A DNA stretch of 8,413 nt, from contig JAHFAP010000142.1 of the NCBI GenBank assembly GCA_023250495.1, positions 1-8,413 of the forward strand. Reading direction: 5' to 3'. A program made the position numbers and the translations under genes. The notes beneath the pieces were generated by a model, which saw only the letters and a list, made by a program, of their open reading frames with translations, did not search any database and had not been told where the DNA came from. Position 1 is the first letter of the stretch. Every line of letters begins with the position of its first letter. Origin of the DNA: Deltaproteobacteria bacterium. Lineage in GTDB: Bacteria > Desulfobacterota > Binatia > UBA9968. Below are positions 1-6,012 of this stretch, piece after piece.

Positions 1-1
1 T

Positions 2-634
2 GGCAAGAGTACGGTAGCAAAACGCGTGGCAAAAGAGTTAGGTTATACATATATGGACACGGGCGCCATGTACCGGGCCTTCGCGTGGAAGGTGAAACAG
101 AGGGGAATCGAGCCGGAAGACGGCGAGAAGCTGCGGGCCGCTCTGAGGCAGACAAAAATCGAGCTTGCGGAGCGGGACGGGAATCTCAAGATTCTCCTTG
201 ACGGAGAGGACGTGACCGCCCAGATCCGCACTCCTGAGCTGAGCCAGTGGGCGTCGAAGGTGTCGGCGCTCAAGCCGGTGCGGGAAAGAATGGTAGAGCT
301 GCAGAGGGCCATGGGCGCCCGGGGCGGCGTGGTGGCGGAGGGAAGGGACATCGGGACCGTTGTTTTTCCCCAGGCCGAGGTAAAAGTTTTTCTCACTGCA
401 GGGTCAGTAGAACGTGCGAGACGGCGGTTCGAGGAACTCGGGATTCAGGAAAAGCAGGTCACGCTGGAAGAGACCTTGGAGGAGATGGAGGAGAGGGATC
501 GGCGGGATCAGGAGCGCGCCGTCGCGCCGCTGCGCAAGGCGGAAGGCGCGATCGCGATCGATTCGACTGGCTGCAGCGTCGAGGAAGTGGTGGAGAGAAT
601 CATGCAAGAGGTCAAAAGGCAGATGTCCGCATAG
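2..634 (+). CDS. cmk: Cytidylate kinase (CMP/dCMP kinase), 5'-truncated by the window edge
   Basis: Cytosolic enzyme of pyrimidine salvage that moves the ATP gamma-phosphate to CMP or dCMP. The frame is open from base 2 and begins inside the P-loop: the first visible residues are GKST, so the start codon and roughly ten residues (the usual IAIDGPAGS lead-in) lie outside the window. The GTG at 26 is internal and is not the true start. Visible family motifs are YMDTGAMYR just after the P-loop (nucleoside monophosphate binding), an LDGEDVT..IRTPE segment in the CMP-binding insert, the GRDIGTVVFP motif, and the C-terminal RDRRDQERAVAPL lid region followed by AIAIDSTG. About 210 residues are visible, consistent with a full length near 220-225 as in other bacterial Cmk proteins. 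It ends 17 nt before rpsA. Cmk next to S1 is a widely conserved arrangement and suggests co-transcription. No frameshift or missing catalytic motif is seen in the visible part. Confidence 0.96.
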   Translation, partial: GKSTVAKRVAKELGYTYMDTGAMYRAFAWKVKQRGIEPEDGEKLRAALRQTKIELAERDGNLKILLDGEDVTAQIRTPELSQWASKVSALKPVRERMVELQRAMGARGGVVAEGRDIGTVVFPQAEVKVFLTAGSVERARRRFEELGIQEKQVTLEETLEEMEERDRRDQERAVAPLRKAEGAIAIDSTGCSVEEVVERIMQEVKRQMSA

Positions 635-651
635 AAGGGAAGAAACATCTC

Positions 652-2430
652 ATGGCCGAAAAACCAGAGAGCGATAAAGCTCCAGTCGCGGGTGGCGACG
701 ATTTCCAGACCCTCTTTGAAGAGAGCATGCGCTCGGTCAAGCCGGGCGGGATCGTCAGGGGAAGGGTCGTCGGCATCACTGCTACTCACGTGATGATCGA
801 CGTGGGCTACAAGTCCGAGGGCCAGGTCCCGTTGCAGGAATTTTTGGACCGCCATAGAAATGTGCTGGTTAAAGTCGGCGACGAAGTCGATGTCTACTTC
901 GATTCCTCTGAGGGCGAAAACGGAGCGATCGTCCTGTCGCGCGAGAGGGCGGCGGGCATAAAAATTTGGGAGGAGATCGAGAGGGCCTACCGTGACGGCA
1001 CAGGGGTGGAAGGGGTTATTGTCGCCAAGGTGAGGGGAGGATTTAAAGTCGAGCTTGGGGTGCCCGGCTTTCTCCCCGGCTCCCACGTCGACATCCGGCC
1101 CACGCGGAATCTCGATAAATTTGTCGGGAAGAAGGATAGATTTGCGGTCCTGAAATACAACCGCGCGCGCGGAAACGTCGTGGTCTCCCGCCGTGCTCTG
1201 CTGGAGAAAGAACGGGACACCTTGAAGAAGGAGATCCTCAAGGTCCTGGAGGAGGGAGTGATTCTCGAGGGAACGGTCAAGAACATCACCAGCTATGGGG
1301 CGTTTGTCGATCTGGGCGGGATCGATGGGATCCTTCACATCAGCGACATGTCCTGGGGAAGAATCGGCCATCCTTCGGAATTGGTCAAGGTGGGGGATCG
1401 CATCAAGGTCGTGGTGCTCAAATTCGATTCTGAGCGCGAGCGGATCTCGCTGGGCATGAAGCAGATCATGCCTGATCCGTGGAGTTCCGTCGCCGAGAGT
1501 TATCCCATAGGGAGCCGCGTTCGGGGAAAGGTCGTGAGCCTGGTGGACTACGGCGCCTTCGTGGAGCTGGAGAAGGGCATCGAGGGTCTGATCCATATTT
1601 CGGAAATGTCATGGACCAAGAAGATCGCGCATCCCTCCAAAGTGGTTCAGGTTGGAGAGACGGTGGAGGTCGTCGTGCTTAACGTGGACCCGAATCACCG
1701 CCGCATCTCTTTGGGACTGAAGCAGGTCATGCCGAATCCCTGGGAGCTGGCGAAGGAGAAGTATCCGGCGGGGGCCGTGATCCAAGGCCCGGTGCGCAAC
1801 GTGACCGATTTTGGTATTTTTGTCGGCGTCGAGGAGGGCATCGACGGCCTGGTGCACGTTTCCGATCTCCATTGGACGAAGAAGGTCAAGCATCCCTCGG
1901 AGCTATATAAAAAAGGCGATGTGGTGGAGGCCAGGGTCTTAGGGGTGGACGTGCAGAACGAGCGTTTCTCTCTCGGGATCAAGCAGCTCACGACCGATCC
2001 CTGGCAACTGATCGCCCAGAAGTATCCTGTGGGTTCCAAGGTCAAGGGAGAGGTGGCCAGCGTGCCGGATTTCGGCGTCTTCGTCCGCTTAGAGGAGGGA
2101 GTGGAGGGATTGATCCATGTGTCCCAGTTGAGCGCGGAACGCGTAGAGAAGCCTTCGAGCCTTTTCAAAGTAGGTGATTCCGTCGAAGCCGAGGTGATCC
2201 ACGTCGAACCTCATGAACGGAAGGTTGGTCTCAGTATTCGCGCTCTCAGAAAGAGCGAGGAGCGCCGGGAGATGGAGAACTATCTGAAGAGAGAGAAAGA
2301 GGCGGGCAGGTTCTCCCTCGAGGCGATTCTCAACGAGGAGCTGCGGCTCGATCGGGACGAGGAGCCTTCGGCTGAGCTCAGTCGAACGCCTCAGCCTGCG
2401 GAGAAGGGAAAAGGGGGCAATCCGCAATAG
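652..2430 (+). CDS. rpsA: 30S ribosomal protein S1
   Basis: RNA-binding protein of the small ribosomal subunit that helps capture and unfold mRNA during initiation. The 592-residue protein carries six S1 (OB-fold) repeats at about residues 31-97, 115-181, 200-269, 286-356, 373-443 and 460-529. Repeats 3-6 show the typical G.V..I..YGAFVDL..GI.GLLHIS..SW pattern, with ISLG(M/L)KQ ends and P.PW linkers. The first two are divergent, as usual for the ribosome-binding half of proteobacterial S1. The frame stays open back to 247, but that extension runs through cmk in another frame. ATG 652 is preferred because a GAAGGGAAG ribosome binding site lies about 9 nt upstream and the protein then begins with a normal acidic S1 N-terminus and a FQTLFEES helix. 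The last ~60 residues are charged, low-complexity and rich in E, K and R, and part of that tail is written by a palindromic repeat. sppA follows after 16 nt. Confidence 0.97.
   Translation: MAEKPESDKAPVAGGDDFQTLFEESMRSVKPGGIVRGRVVGITATHVMIDVGYKSEGQVPLQEFLDRHRNVLVKVGDEVDVYFDSSEGENGAIVLSRERAAGIKIWEEIERAYRDGTGVEGVIVAKVRGGFKVELGVPGFLPGSHVDIRPTRNLDKFVGKKDRFAVLKYNRARGNVVVSRRALLEKERDTLKKEILKVLEEGVILEGTVKNITSYGAFVDLGGIDGILHISDMSWGRIGHPSELVKVGDRIKVVVLKFDSERERISLGMKQIMPDPWSSVAESYPIGSRVRGKVVSLVDYGAFVELEKGIEGLIHISEMSWTKKIAHPSKVVQVGETVEVVVLNVDPNHRRISLGLKQVMPNPWELAKEKYPAGAVIQGPVRNVTDFGIFVGVEEGIDGLVHVSDLHWTKKVKHPSELYKKGDVVEARVLGVDVQNERFSLGIKQLTTDPWQLIAQKYPVGSKVKGEVASVPDFGVFVRLEEGVEGLIHVSQLSAERVEKPSSLFKVGDSVEAEVIHVEPHERKVGLSIRALRKSEERREMENYLKREKEAGRFSLEAILNEELRLDRDEEPSAELSRTPQPAEKGKGGNPQ
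2367..2386. repeat. Near-perfect 20-bp palindrome inside the 3' end of rpsA
   Basis: The 20 bases read TTCGGCTGAGCTCAGTCGAA and match their own reverse complement at all but one symmetric pair (G2371/T2382, a wobble pair in RNA). The core resembles the TTCGACTGAGCTCAG-type palindromic repeats that I recall scattered through intergenic DNA of many bacteria. Here it is read in frame within the S1 tail, encoding part of the segment PSAELSRT, outside the six folded repeats. It may be a captured repeat copy, or it may simply be chance in a low-constraint tail. Only this one copy was noticed in the window. Confidence 0.6.
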
Positions 2431-2446
2431 GCGGATTGGAAAGCCG

Positions 2447-3346
2447 ATGGCCAAGGGACGTTCGCTGCTCAAAGGATTAGGCATTCTACTCCTGTTCGTC
2501 CTGATTTTCTTCGTCGGGGTTTTCTTCTACGCCTATCTCACCGGCGGCGAGGCCGGTGTTCTCACCGCTCTGGGAGGGGATGCGGTTGGAGTGGTGCGGG
2601 TTGAGGGGACGATCGATGATTCGCGGGAAACGATTCAGGGCTTGAAGCAGTTCGGCGAGGCCAAAGGGATCAAGGCGGTGGTGCTGCGGATCGATTCTCC
2701 TGGAGGCGCGGTCGCCCCGACGCAGGAGATCTACGAGGAGATCGAGAAGTTGCGCAAGAAAAAGCCCGTGATCGCGTCGCTCGGCGGCGTGGCCGCTTCC
2801 GGAGGCTACTATATCGCCAGCGCGTGCGATCAGGTGGTATCGAATCCTGGAACCCTCACGGGCTCCATCGGCGTGATCATGGAATTGGGAAACGTCGAAG
2901 AGCTGATGAAGAAGTTGGGTGTCCAAGGTTACAGCATCACGAGCGGGCCTAATAAAGACATCGGCTCGCCGCTCCGGCCTCTCACCCCCCAGGGGAAAGC
3001 CATTCTCCAATCACTGGTGGATAATGTGCATGGGCAGTTCGTAAGCGCCGTCGCCAAGGGGAGACGGATGCCTGAAGGGAAAGTCCGGGAGCTGGCCGAT
3101 GGCAGAGTTTACTCCGGCGAGCAGGCCAAGGGATTGGGATTGGTGGATCTTTTGGGTAATATGGAAGATGCCGTTGATCTGGCCGCCAAGCGGGTAGGGA
3201 TCAAGGGGGAGCCGCAGCTAGTGTACTCTCGCAGCGAAGAGAAAAGCTGGTGGGCAAGACTGTTCTCCTCCGCTTTCATCCGCGGGTGGGGCAAGCGCGA
3301 AAGCTTGGGACTCCGCTACGAGTGGTCCCCGTCTTTGCTGCCGTGA
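2447..3346 (+). CDS. sppA: Signal peptide peptidase SppA, short (36K) type
   Basis: Membrane-anchored serine protease that degrades signal peptides left after secretion. The 299-residue protein starts with a short basic N-terminus and one transmembrane helix at about residues 10-31, placing the protease domain outside the cytoplasmic membrane. The S49 peptidase domain shows AVVLRIDSPGGAV (78-90), the nucleophile region GGVAASGGYY with Ser118, the NPGTLTGSIGVI strand-turn, and SGPNKDIGSP with Lys170. The Ser118-Lys170 spacing of 52 residues equals that of the Ser/Lys dyad I recall for Bacillus SppA (S147/K199), so the dyad looks intact. The GRVYSGEQAKGLGLVD motif and the C-terminal GLRYEW tail are also family-typical. 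A single-domain protein of this size matches the short form, not the ~67 kDa tandem E. coli form. Its start lies 16 nt after rpsA with only a weak GGAAAG-like binding site, so translation may partly depend on upstream ribosomes. Confidence 0.95.
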   Translation: MAKGRSLLKGLGILLLFVLIFFVGVFFYAYLTGGEAGVLTALGGDAVGVVRVEGTIDDSRETIQGLKQFGEAKGIKAVVLRIDSPGGAVAPTQEIYEEIEKLRKKKPVIASLGGVAASGGYYIASACDQVVSNPGTLTGSIGVIMELGNVEELMKKLGVQGYSITSGPNKDIGSPLRPLTPQGKAILQSLVDNVHGQFVSAVAKGRRMPEGKVRELADGRVYSGEQAKGLGLVDLLGNMEDAVDLAAKRVGIKGEPQLVYSRSEEKSWWARLFSSAFIRGWGKRESLGLRYEWSPSLLP

Positions 3347-3434
3347 AGCAGGATCGCCGGTCGCGTCCTTAGGAGCCAGGCAATCATCGCTGTTCGGAAG
3401 CGTTCAAGAATGTTTGGTTGTGCCGGGGGGTCTT
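3347..3434 (+). other. 88-nt intergenic gap before ihfB
   Basis: This is the longest gene-free stretch in the window. It holds no recognisable tRNA, hairpin terminator or repeat. A G-rich tract at about 3424-3430 just before ATG 3435 can serve as the ribosome binding site. I cannot identify convincing -35/-10 boxes. The gap is the most plausible place for a separate ihfB promoter because the neighbouring junctions are 16-17 nt or overlapping, but no sequence element proves it. Confidence 0.4.
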
Positions 3435-3737
3435 ATGACGAAGCGAGATTTGATCGACGAGATTAACACGAGGTTCCCTCATCTGTCGCACCGCGATGCT
3501 GAAGTGATCATCAACGCGATCTTCGAATCTATGGTAGACGCTATGGGGCAGGGGGACAGAATCGAGATCCGCGGCTTTGGCAGCTTTGTGGTCAAGCACC
3601 GGCGCGCGCGCGAAGGGAGGAACCCGAAGAGCGGGGAAATTGTATCGGTCGCGGCCAAGAGAGTGCCCTTCTTCAAGGTCGGAAAGGAGCTGCGTCTCAG
3701 GGTAGACGGCAAAGCTTCCCCAAAGGGCTCTGGATGA
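3435..3737 (+). CDS. ihfB: Integration host factor beta-like DNA-bending protein (HU/IHF family)
   Basis: Small nucleoid protein that binds the minor groove and bends DNA, normally as a heterodimer with IHF-alpha. The 100-residue protein starts MTKRDLIDEI, the usual IHF-beta opening. The two N-terminal helices (about 3-38) are followed by the GDRIEIRGFGSFVVKHR strand segment (40-56). The flexible arm is GRNPKSGEIVSV with Pro64, the residue position that intercalates in DNA, and the VPFFKVGKELR motif closes the fold (78-87). ATG 3435 is chosen over the upstream GTG at 3414 because it gives the family N-terminus and has a G-rich binding site close by. The frame ends in a TGA that overlaps the next gene's ATG (ATGA), so the two are translationally coupled. 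Location downstream of rpsA matches the E. coli and deltaproteobacterial layout and favours IHF-beta over a generic HU. The last ~10 residues are a short extra tail. Confidence 0.92.
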   Translation: MTKRDLIDEINTRFPHLSHRDAEVIINAIFESMVDAMGQGDRIEIRGFGSFVVKHRRAREGRNPKSGEIVSVAAKRVPFFKVGKELRLRVDGKASPKGSG

Positions 3738-4234
3738 AGCGGCTCTGGGCCCCTTGGAGAATGGCCTATATTCAGGAGGGAAAATCCGAGGGTTGTATAT
3801 TTTGCGATAAACCCAGGGAGAAGAACCTCCGCACCAATTTAATTTTAGCGCAAACCGTCCATTCAGTGGTGATGTTGAACAAATATCCGTATAATAGCGG
3901 TCACCTTCTTTTGGCGCCGAAGCGGCATGAGAATCAGCTTTCATCCCTGCCTCAAGAAGAATACCGGGACCTCTGCGAGACGTTGCGATTGTCGCTCGAT
4001 ATTCTTCGGCGGGCGTTGCAGCCGGAGGGCTTCAATCTGGGAATGAATCTCGGCCGCTCAGCGGGCGCAGGGGTGGAGGACCACCTGCACTGGCACGTGG
4101 TTCCGCGCTGGGAGGGAGACACGAATTTTATGCCCGTCGTCGGAGAGGCGCGGGTGATCCCACAGCATCTTCTCGACAGCTATGATCGACTAAGCCCTTT
4201 ATTCAAGGATGTCTTGATTCCCGAACGTGGTTAA
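3734..4234 (+). CDS. HIT-family nucleotide hydrolase/phosphorylase (Ap4A phosphorylase-like)
   Basis: Histidine-triad protein acting on dinucleoside polyphosphates or nucleoside phosphoramidates. The 166-residue protein opens with MKRLWAPWRMAYI, the hallmark of the branch that includes the mycobacterial Ap4A phosphorylase Rv2613c, followed by a CIFC pair (Cys21, Cys24), a likely structural zinc site. A Y-P-Y-N-SGHLL strand (51-60) precedes the catalytic segment N-x-G-x-SAGAGVEDHLHWHVV, with the triad His117, His119 and His121 intact; the last His is the expected nucleotidylated residue. The length is longer than plain Hint proteins and fits the Rv2613c-like group. The exact substrate cannot be read from the sequence. 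The gene overlaps ihfB by 4 nt and lapA by 8 nt, which implies coupled translation within one mRNA. Confidence 0.92.
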   Translation: MKRLWAPWRMAYIQEGKSEGCIFCDKPREKNLRTNLILAQTVHSVVMLNKYPYNSGHLLLAPKRHENQLSSLPQEEYRDLCETLRLSLDILRRALQPEGFNLGMNLGRSAGAGVEDHLHWHVVPRWEGDTNFMPVVGEARVIPQHLLDSYDRLSPLFKDVLIPERG

Positions 4235-4532
4235 GGTGCTCAAAACAATTTTTCTGACCCTGCTCTTCATTCTGGGCATAACTTTCTCCATGGAGAACAC
4301 GGGTTGGGTTGTGCTCAGATACTATTTCGGTCTGGAGACTCCCCCGCTGCCGCTGTTTTTGCTCGTGCTATTTTCTGTCCTGCTCGGCGTTTGTCTGACA
4401 GGAGCCGGGTTTCTGCTCGATGAGCGATCTTTGCGGCGGGCGCTGCGTGAGAAGGAGCGGCAGATTGCGTCGCTGGAAAATGAACTCAGGCCGTACCGGG
4501 AACAAATACCAAGGATGAAGGATGAGGGATGA
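4227..4532 (+). CDS. lapA: LapA-family (DUF1049) inner-membrane protein
   Basis: Small bitopic or hairpin membrane protein. In E. coli the family member LapA (YciS) works with LapB in lipopolysaccharide assembly. The 101-residue product has a hydrophobic segment at about 4-21, the short loop NTGWVVLRYYFG, characteristic of DUF1049 (the NT..V.L.YFFG pattern), a second hydrophobic segment at about 41-64, and a charged helix likely to form a coiled coil (65-92). The GTG at 4227 overlaps the 3' end of the HIT gene by 8 nt. GTG 4236 is an equally possible start and costs three residues. The final residues PRMKDEG are encoded by a heptamer tandem repeat, so the native C-terminus may have been replaced. 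The usual partner lapB does not follow in this window, so the link to LPS assembly rests only on family membership. Confidence 0.82.
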   Translation: MVKVLKTIFLTLLFILGITFSMENTGWVVLRYYFGLETPPLPLFLLVLFSVLLGVCLTGAGFLLDERSLRRALREKERQIASLENELRPYREQIPRMKDEG

Positions 4533-4537
4533 AGGAT
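4511..4537. repeat. Heptamer tandem repeat (AAGGATG x ~3.9) across the lapA stop codon
   Basis: Four consecutive 7-nt units read AAGGATG, AAGGATG, AGGGATG and AAGGAT, with a single substitution in the third. The lapA stop codon (4530-4532) lies inside the third and fourth units. Because 7 is not a multiple of 3, each unit is read in a different frame and gives the odd C-terminal tail. Similar ATGAAGGATGAGGGATGAAGG tracts are, as I recall, found dispersed between genes in several bacterial genomes. The tract could change copy number by slippage, which would alter the lapA C-terminus. Confidence 0.8.
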
Positions 4538-4547
4538 TTTATTAGAG

Positions 4548-4552
4548 GGAGG
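4548..4552 (+). promoter_or_regulatory. Strong Shine-Dalgarno site (GGAGG) for the AAA+ ATPase gene
   Basis: A full GGAGG core within GAGGGAGG lies 8 nt before the GTG at 4561. It supports that GTG as the start and suggests translation independent of lapA. Confidence 0.8.
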
Positions 4553-4560
4553 CACGAAGA

Positions 4561-5958
4561 GTGAACGAGGCAAAAACTTTAGGTGAGCTTAAAAAGAGTG
4601 GCCAGCCGGTCCTCACGGTGCGTGAGGAGATGCGCAAGAATCTGGTCAAATGCCTGCAGACCAGTAAGCGCATTTTGCCGGGAATCGTCGGCTACGACGA
4701 GACGGTCATTCCCGATATCGAGAATGCGATCCTGTCGGGGCACCACATGGTCTTTTTGGGAGAGCGCGGCCAGGCCAAATCGCGAGTTATCCGCGGGCTG
4801 GTCTCTCTCCTCGATGAGAGGATTCCTATCGTTCATGGGTGCGAGATCAATGACAACCCCTTTACCCCGATCTGCCGCGTCTGCCGCAGGCGGCTGGAGC
4901 AGGAGGGGGATGCCCTTCCGCTTGATTGGATCGGCAGGGACCAAAGGTACGGCGAGAAGCTGGCGACTCCGGACGTCTCCATCGCGGACATCATCGGCGA
5001 GATCGATCCGATCAAGGTCGCGGAGGGCCGGTACCTGGCCGATGAAGAGACGATCCACTATGGGCTGATTCCGAGGACCAATCGGGGGGTCTTCGCCATC
5101 AACGAGCTTCCTGATCTCACCGAGAAAGTTCAGGTGGGCCTTTTCAATTTGATGGAGGAGAAGGACGTCCAGATCAAGGGCTACAAAATCCGCCTGCCGC
5201 TCGATATCGTGATCGTGGCGAGCGCCAATCCCGAGGACTATACGAGCAGGGGAAGGATCATCACTCCGCTGAAGGACCGCTTCGACGTTCAGATACGCAC
5301 CCACTACCCGCAGACCATTCAGGATGAGCTGGCCATCATGGAGCAGGAGGCCGCTCCGATGAGCGAGCGGAGCCAGGCGGTGCGGGTGCCGCAATTCATG
5401 AAGGAGATCCTCGGGCACATGACCTTCGAGGCGCGCAAGTCCAACGAGATCAATCAGTCCTCGGGCGTGAGCGTCCGGGTCACCATCAACAACTACGAGA
5501 GCCTGATCAGCAATGCGGAGAAAAGAACGCTGCGCCTCAAGGAAGGAGAGGTGGTGCCGCGCATCAGCGACCTGCACTCGATCCTCGCCTCGACGAGCGG
5601 GAAGATTGAAATGGAATACGTCGGGGAGGACAAAAAAGAGGACGATCTGGTCGAGAAGCTCGTCAACCGCGCTATCTTGAAGGTCTTCGATCAATACTTC
5701 ACGGTCAACTCCCTGCAGAAGGTGGTGGACTACTTCAACTCCGGATGGGGCGTGGAGGTCTCCGACGTCATGCCTTCGCAGGACTACCTCGAAGGGATCA
5801 AAGAGATTTCCGGCCTGAAGGAATCGATTCGCACCCTGGGGCCGATGGAGTCTCCGGCGCTGATGGCCTCGGCGACCGAGTTTGTTCTCGAGGGGCTTCA
5901 CCTGCACCAAAAGCTGAACAAAGAAGTGGAGGGCGGAAGAATCACTTACGGAAAGTAA
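4561..5958 (+). CDS. Magnesium-chelatase-I / MoxR-type AAA+ ATPase
   Basis: ATP-driven remodelling protein of the helix-2-insert AAA+ clade (MoxR, BchI/ChlI and RavA relatives), predicted cytosolic. In the 465-residue product the Walker A is GERGQAKS (67-74, Lys73). The Walker B strand is GVFAINEL (176-183) with Asn181-Glu182 where most AAA+ proteins have Asp-Glu. Sensor 1 is Asn223 in VASANPEDY, the arginine finger is probably Arg240 in PLKDRFD, and a sensor-2-like Arg306 sits in GVSVRVTINNYE. Between Walker A and B is an insert with Cys94, Cys105 and Cys108 (C-x10-C-x2-C), a possible metal site. The C-terminal ~120 residues form the helical lid plus a family-specific tail. It resembles the ATPase of mycobacterial Rv0958/Rv0959-type ATPase-VWA pairs. 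True chlorophyll magnesium chelatase is unlikely because no other tetrapyrrole gene is seen. GTG 4561 is chosen for its GGAGG site. A VWA gene follows after 54 nt, making the pair a probable functional unit whose client is not known. Confidence 0.9.
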   Translation: MNEAKTLGELKKSGQPVLTVREEMRKNLVKCLQTSKRILPGIVGYDETVIPDIENAILSGHHMVFLGERGQAKSRVIRGLVSLLDERIPIVHGCEINDNPFTPICRVCRRRLEQEGDALPLDWIGRDQRYGEKLATPDVSIADIIGEIDPIKVAEGRYLADEETIHYGLIPRTNRGVFAINELPDLTEKVQVGLFNLMEEKDVQIKGYKIRLPLDIVIVASANPEDYTSRGRIITPLKDRFDVQIRTHYPQTIQDELAIMEQEAAPMSERSQAVRVPQFMKEILGHMTFEARKSNEINQSSGVSVRVTINNYESLISNAEKRTLRLKEGEVVPRISDLHSILASTSGKIEMEYVGEDKKEDDLVEKLVNRAILKVFDQYFTVNSLQKVVDYFNSGWGVEVSDVMPSQDYLEGIKEISGLKESIRTLGPMESPALMASATEFVLEGLHLHQKLNKEVEGGRITYGK

Positions 5959-6005
5959 CCCTCACCCTCGCCCTCTCCCTGACAGGGAGAGGGTAGGGGA
6001 GAGGG
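5959..6005. repeat. CCCTC-rich palindromic intergenic element (REP-like hairpin)
   Basis: The gap between the ATPase and VWA genes is almost entirely filled by an inverted repeat. Positions 5971-5981 pair perfectly with 5983-5993 (11 bp, closing around A5982, so the real loop is likely 3-5 nt). The flanks 5959-5970 and 5994-6005 (CCCTCACCCTCG against TAGGGGAGAGGG) can extend the stem imperfectly. The CCCTCACCCTN-CCCTCTCCC layout matches a dispersed repeat type I recall from many GC-rich proteobacterial and related genomes. There is no downstream T-run, so it does not look like an intrinsic terminator. It could stabilise or attenuate the bicistronic mRNA. Confidence 0.82.
5996..6005 (+). promoter_or_regulatory. 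Shine-Dalgarno-like site for the VWA gene embedded in the repeat
   Basis: The purine tract GGGGAGAGGG ends 7 nt before ATG 6013 and is the only candidate ribosome binding site. It is the distal arm of the hairpin element, so folding of the repeat could hide it. Confidence 0.6.
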
Positions 6006-6012
6006 CTGAACG

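Noticed and set aside
247..651. Upstream extension of the rpsA frame (would give a 727-residue protein)
   Set aside because: It overlaps cmk in another frame, its translation is Gly/Arg-rich with no S1 character, and ATG 652 has a good binding site and a normal S1 N-terminus.
508..1596. Long antisense open frame (362 codons) across cmk and rpsA
   Set aside because: Its translation is low-complexity and resembles no family; it is explained by codon bias on the opposite strand of rpsA.
3414..3434. GTG 3414 as the ihfB start
   Set aside because: It would add seven residues (VVPGGL-type) not seen at IHF-beta N-termini; ATG 3435 gives MTKRDLI directly.
4579..5910. Long antisense open frame (443 codons) opposite the ATPase gene
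   Set aside because: It mirrors the ATPase almost exactly, shows no domain motif, and the sense strand has clear Walker and sensor motifs.
5971..5993. Intrinsic terminator between the ATPase and VWA genes
   Set aside because: The hairpin is strong but is followed by a purine tract, not a T-run, and the downstream gene appears to belong to the same operon.
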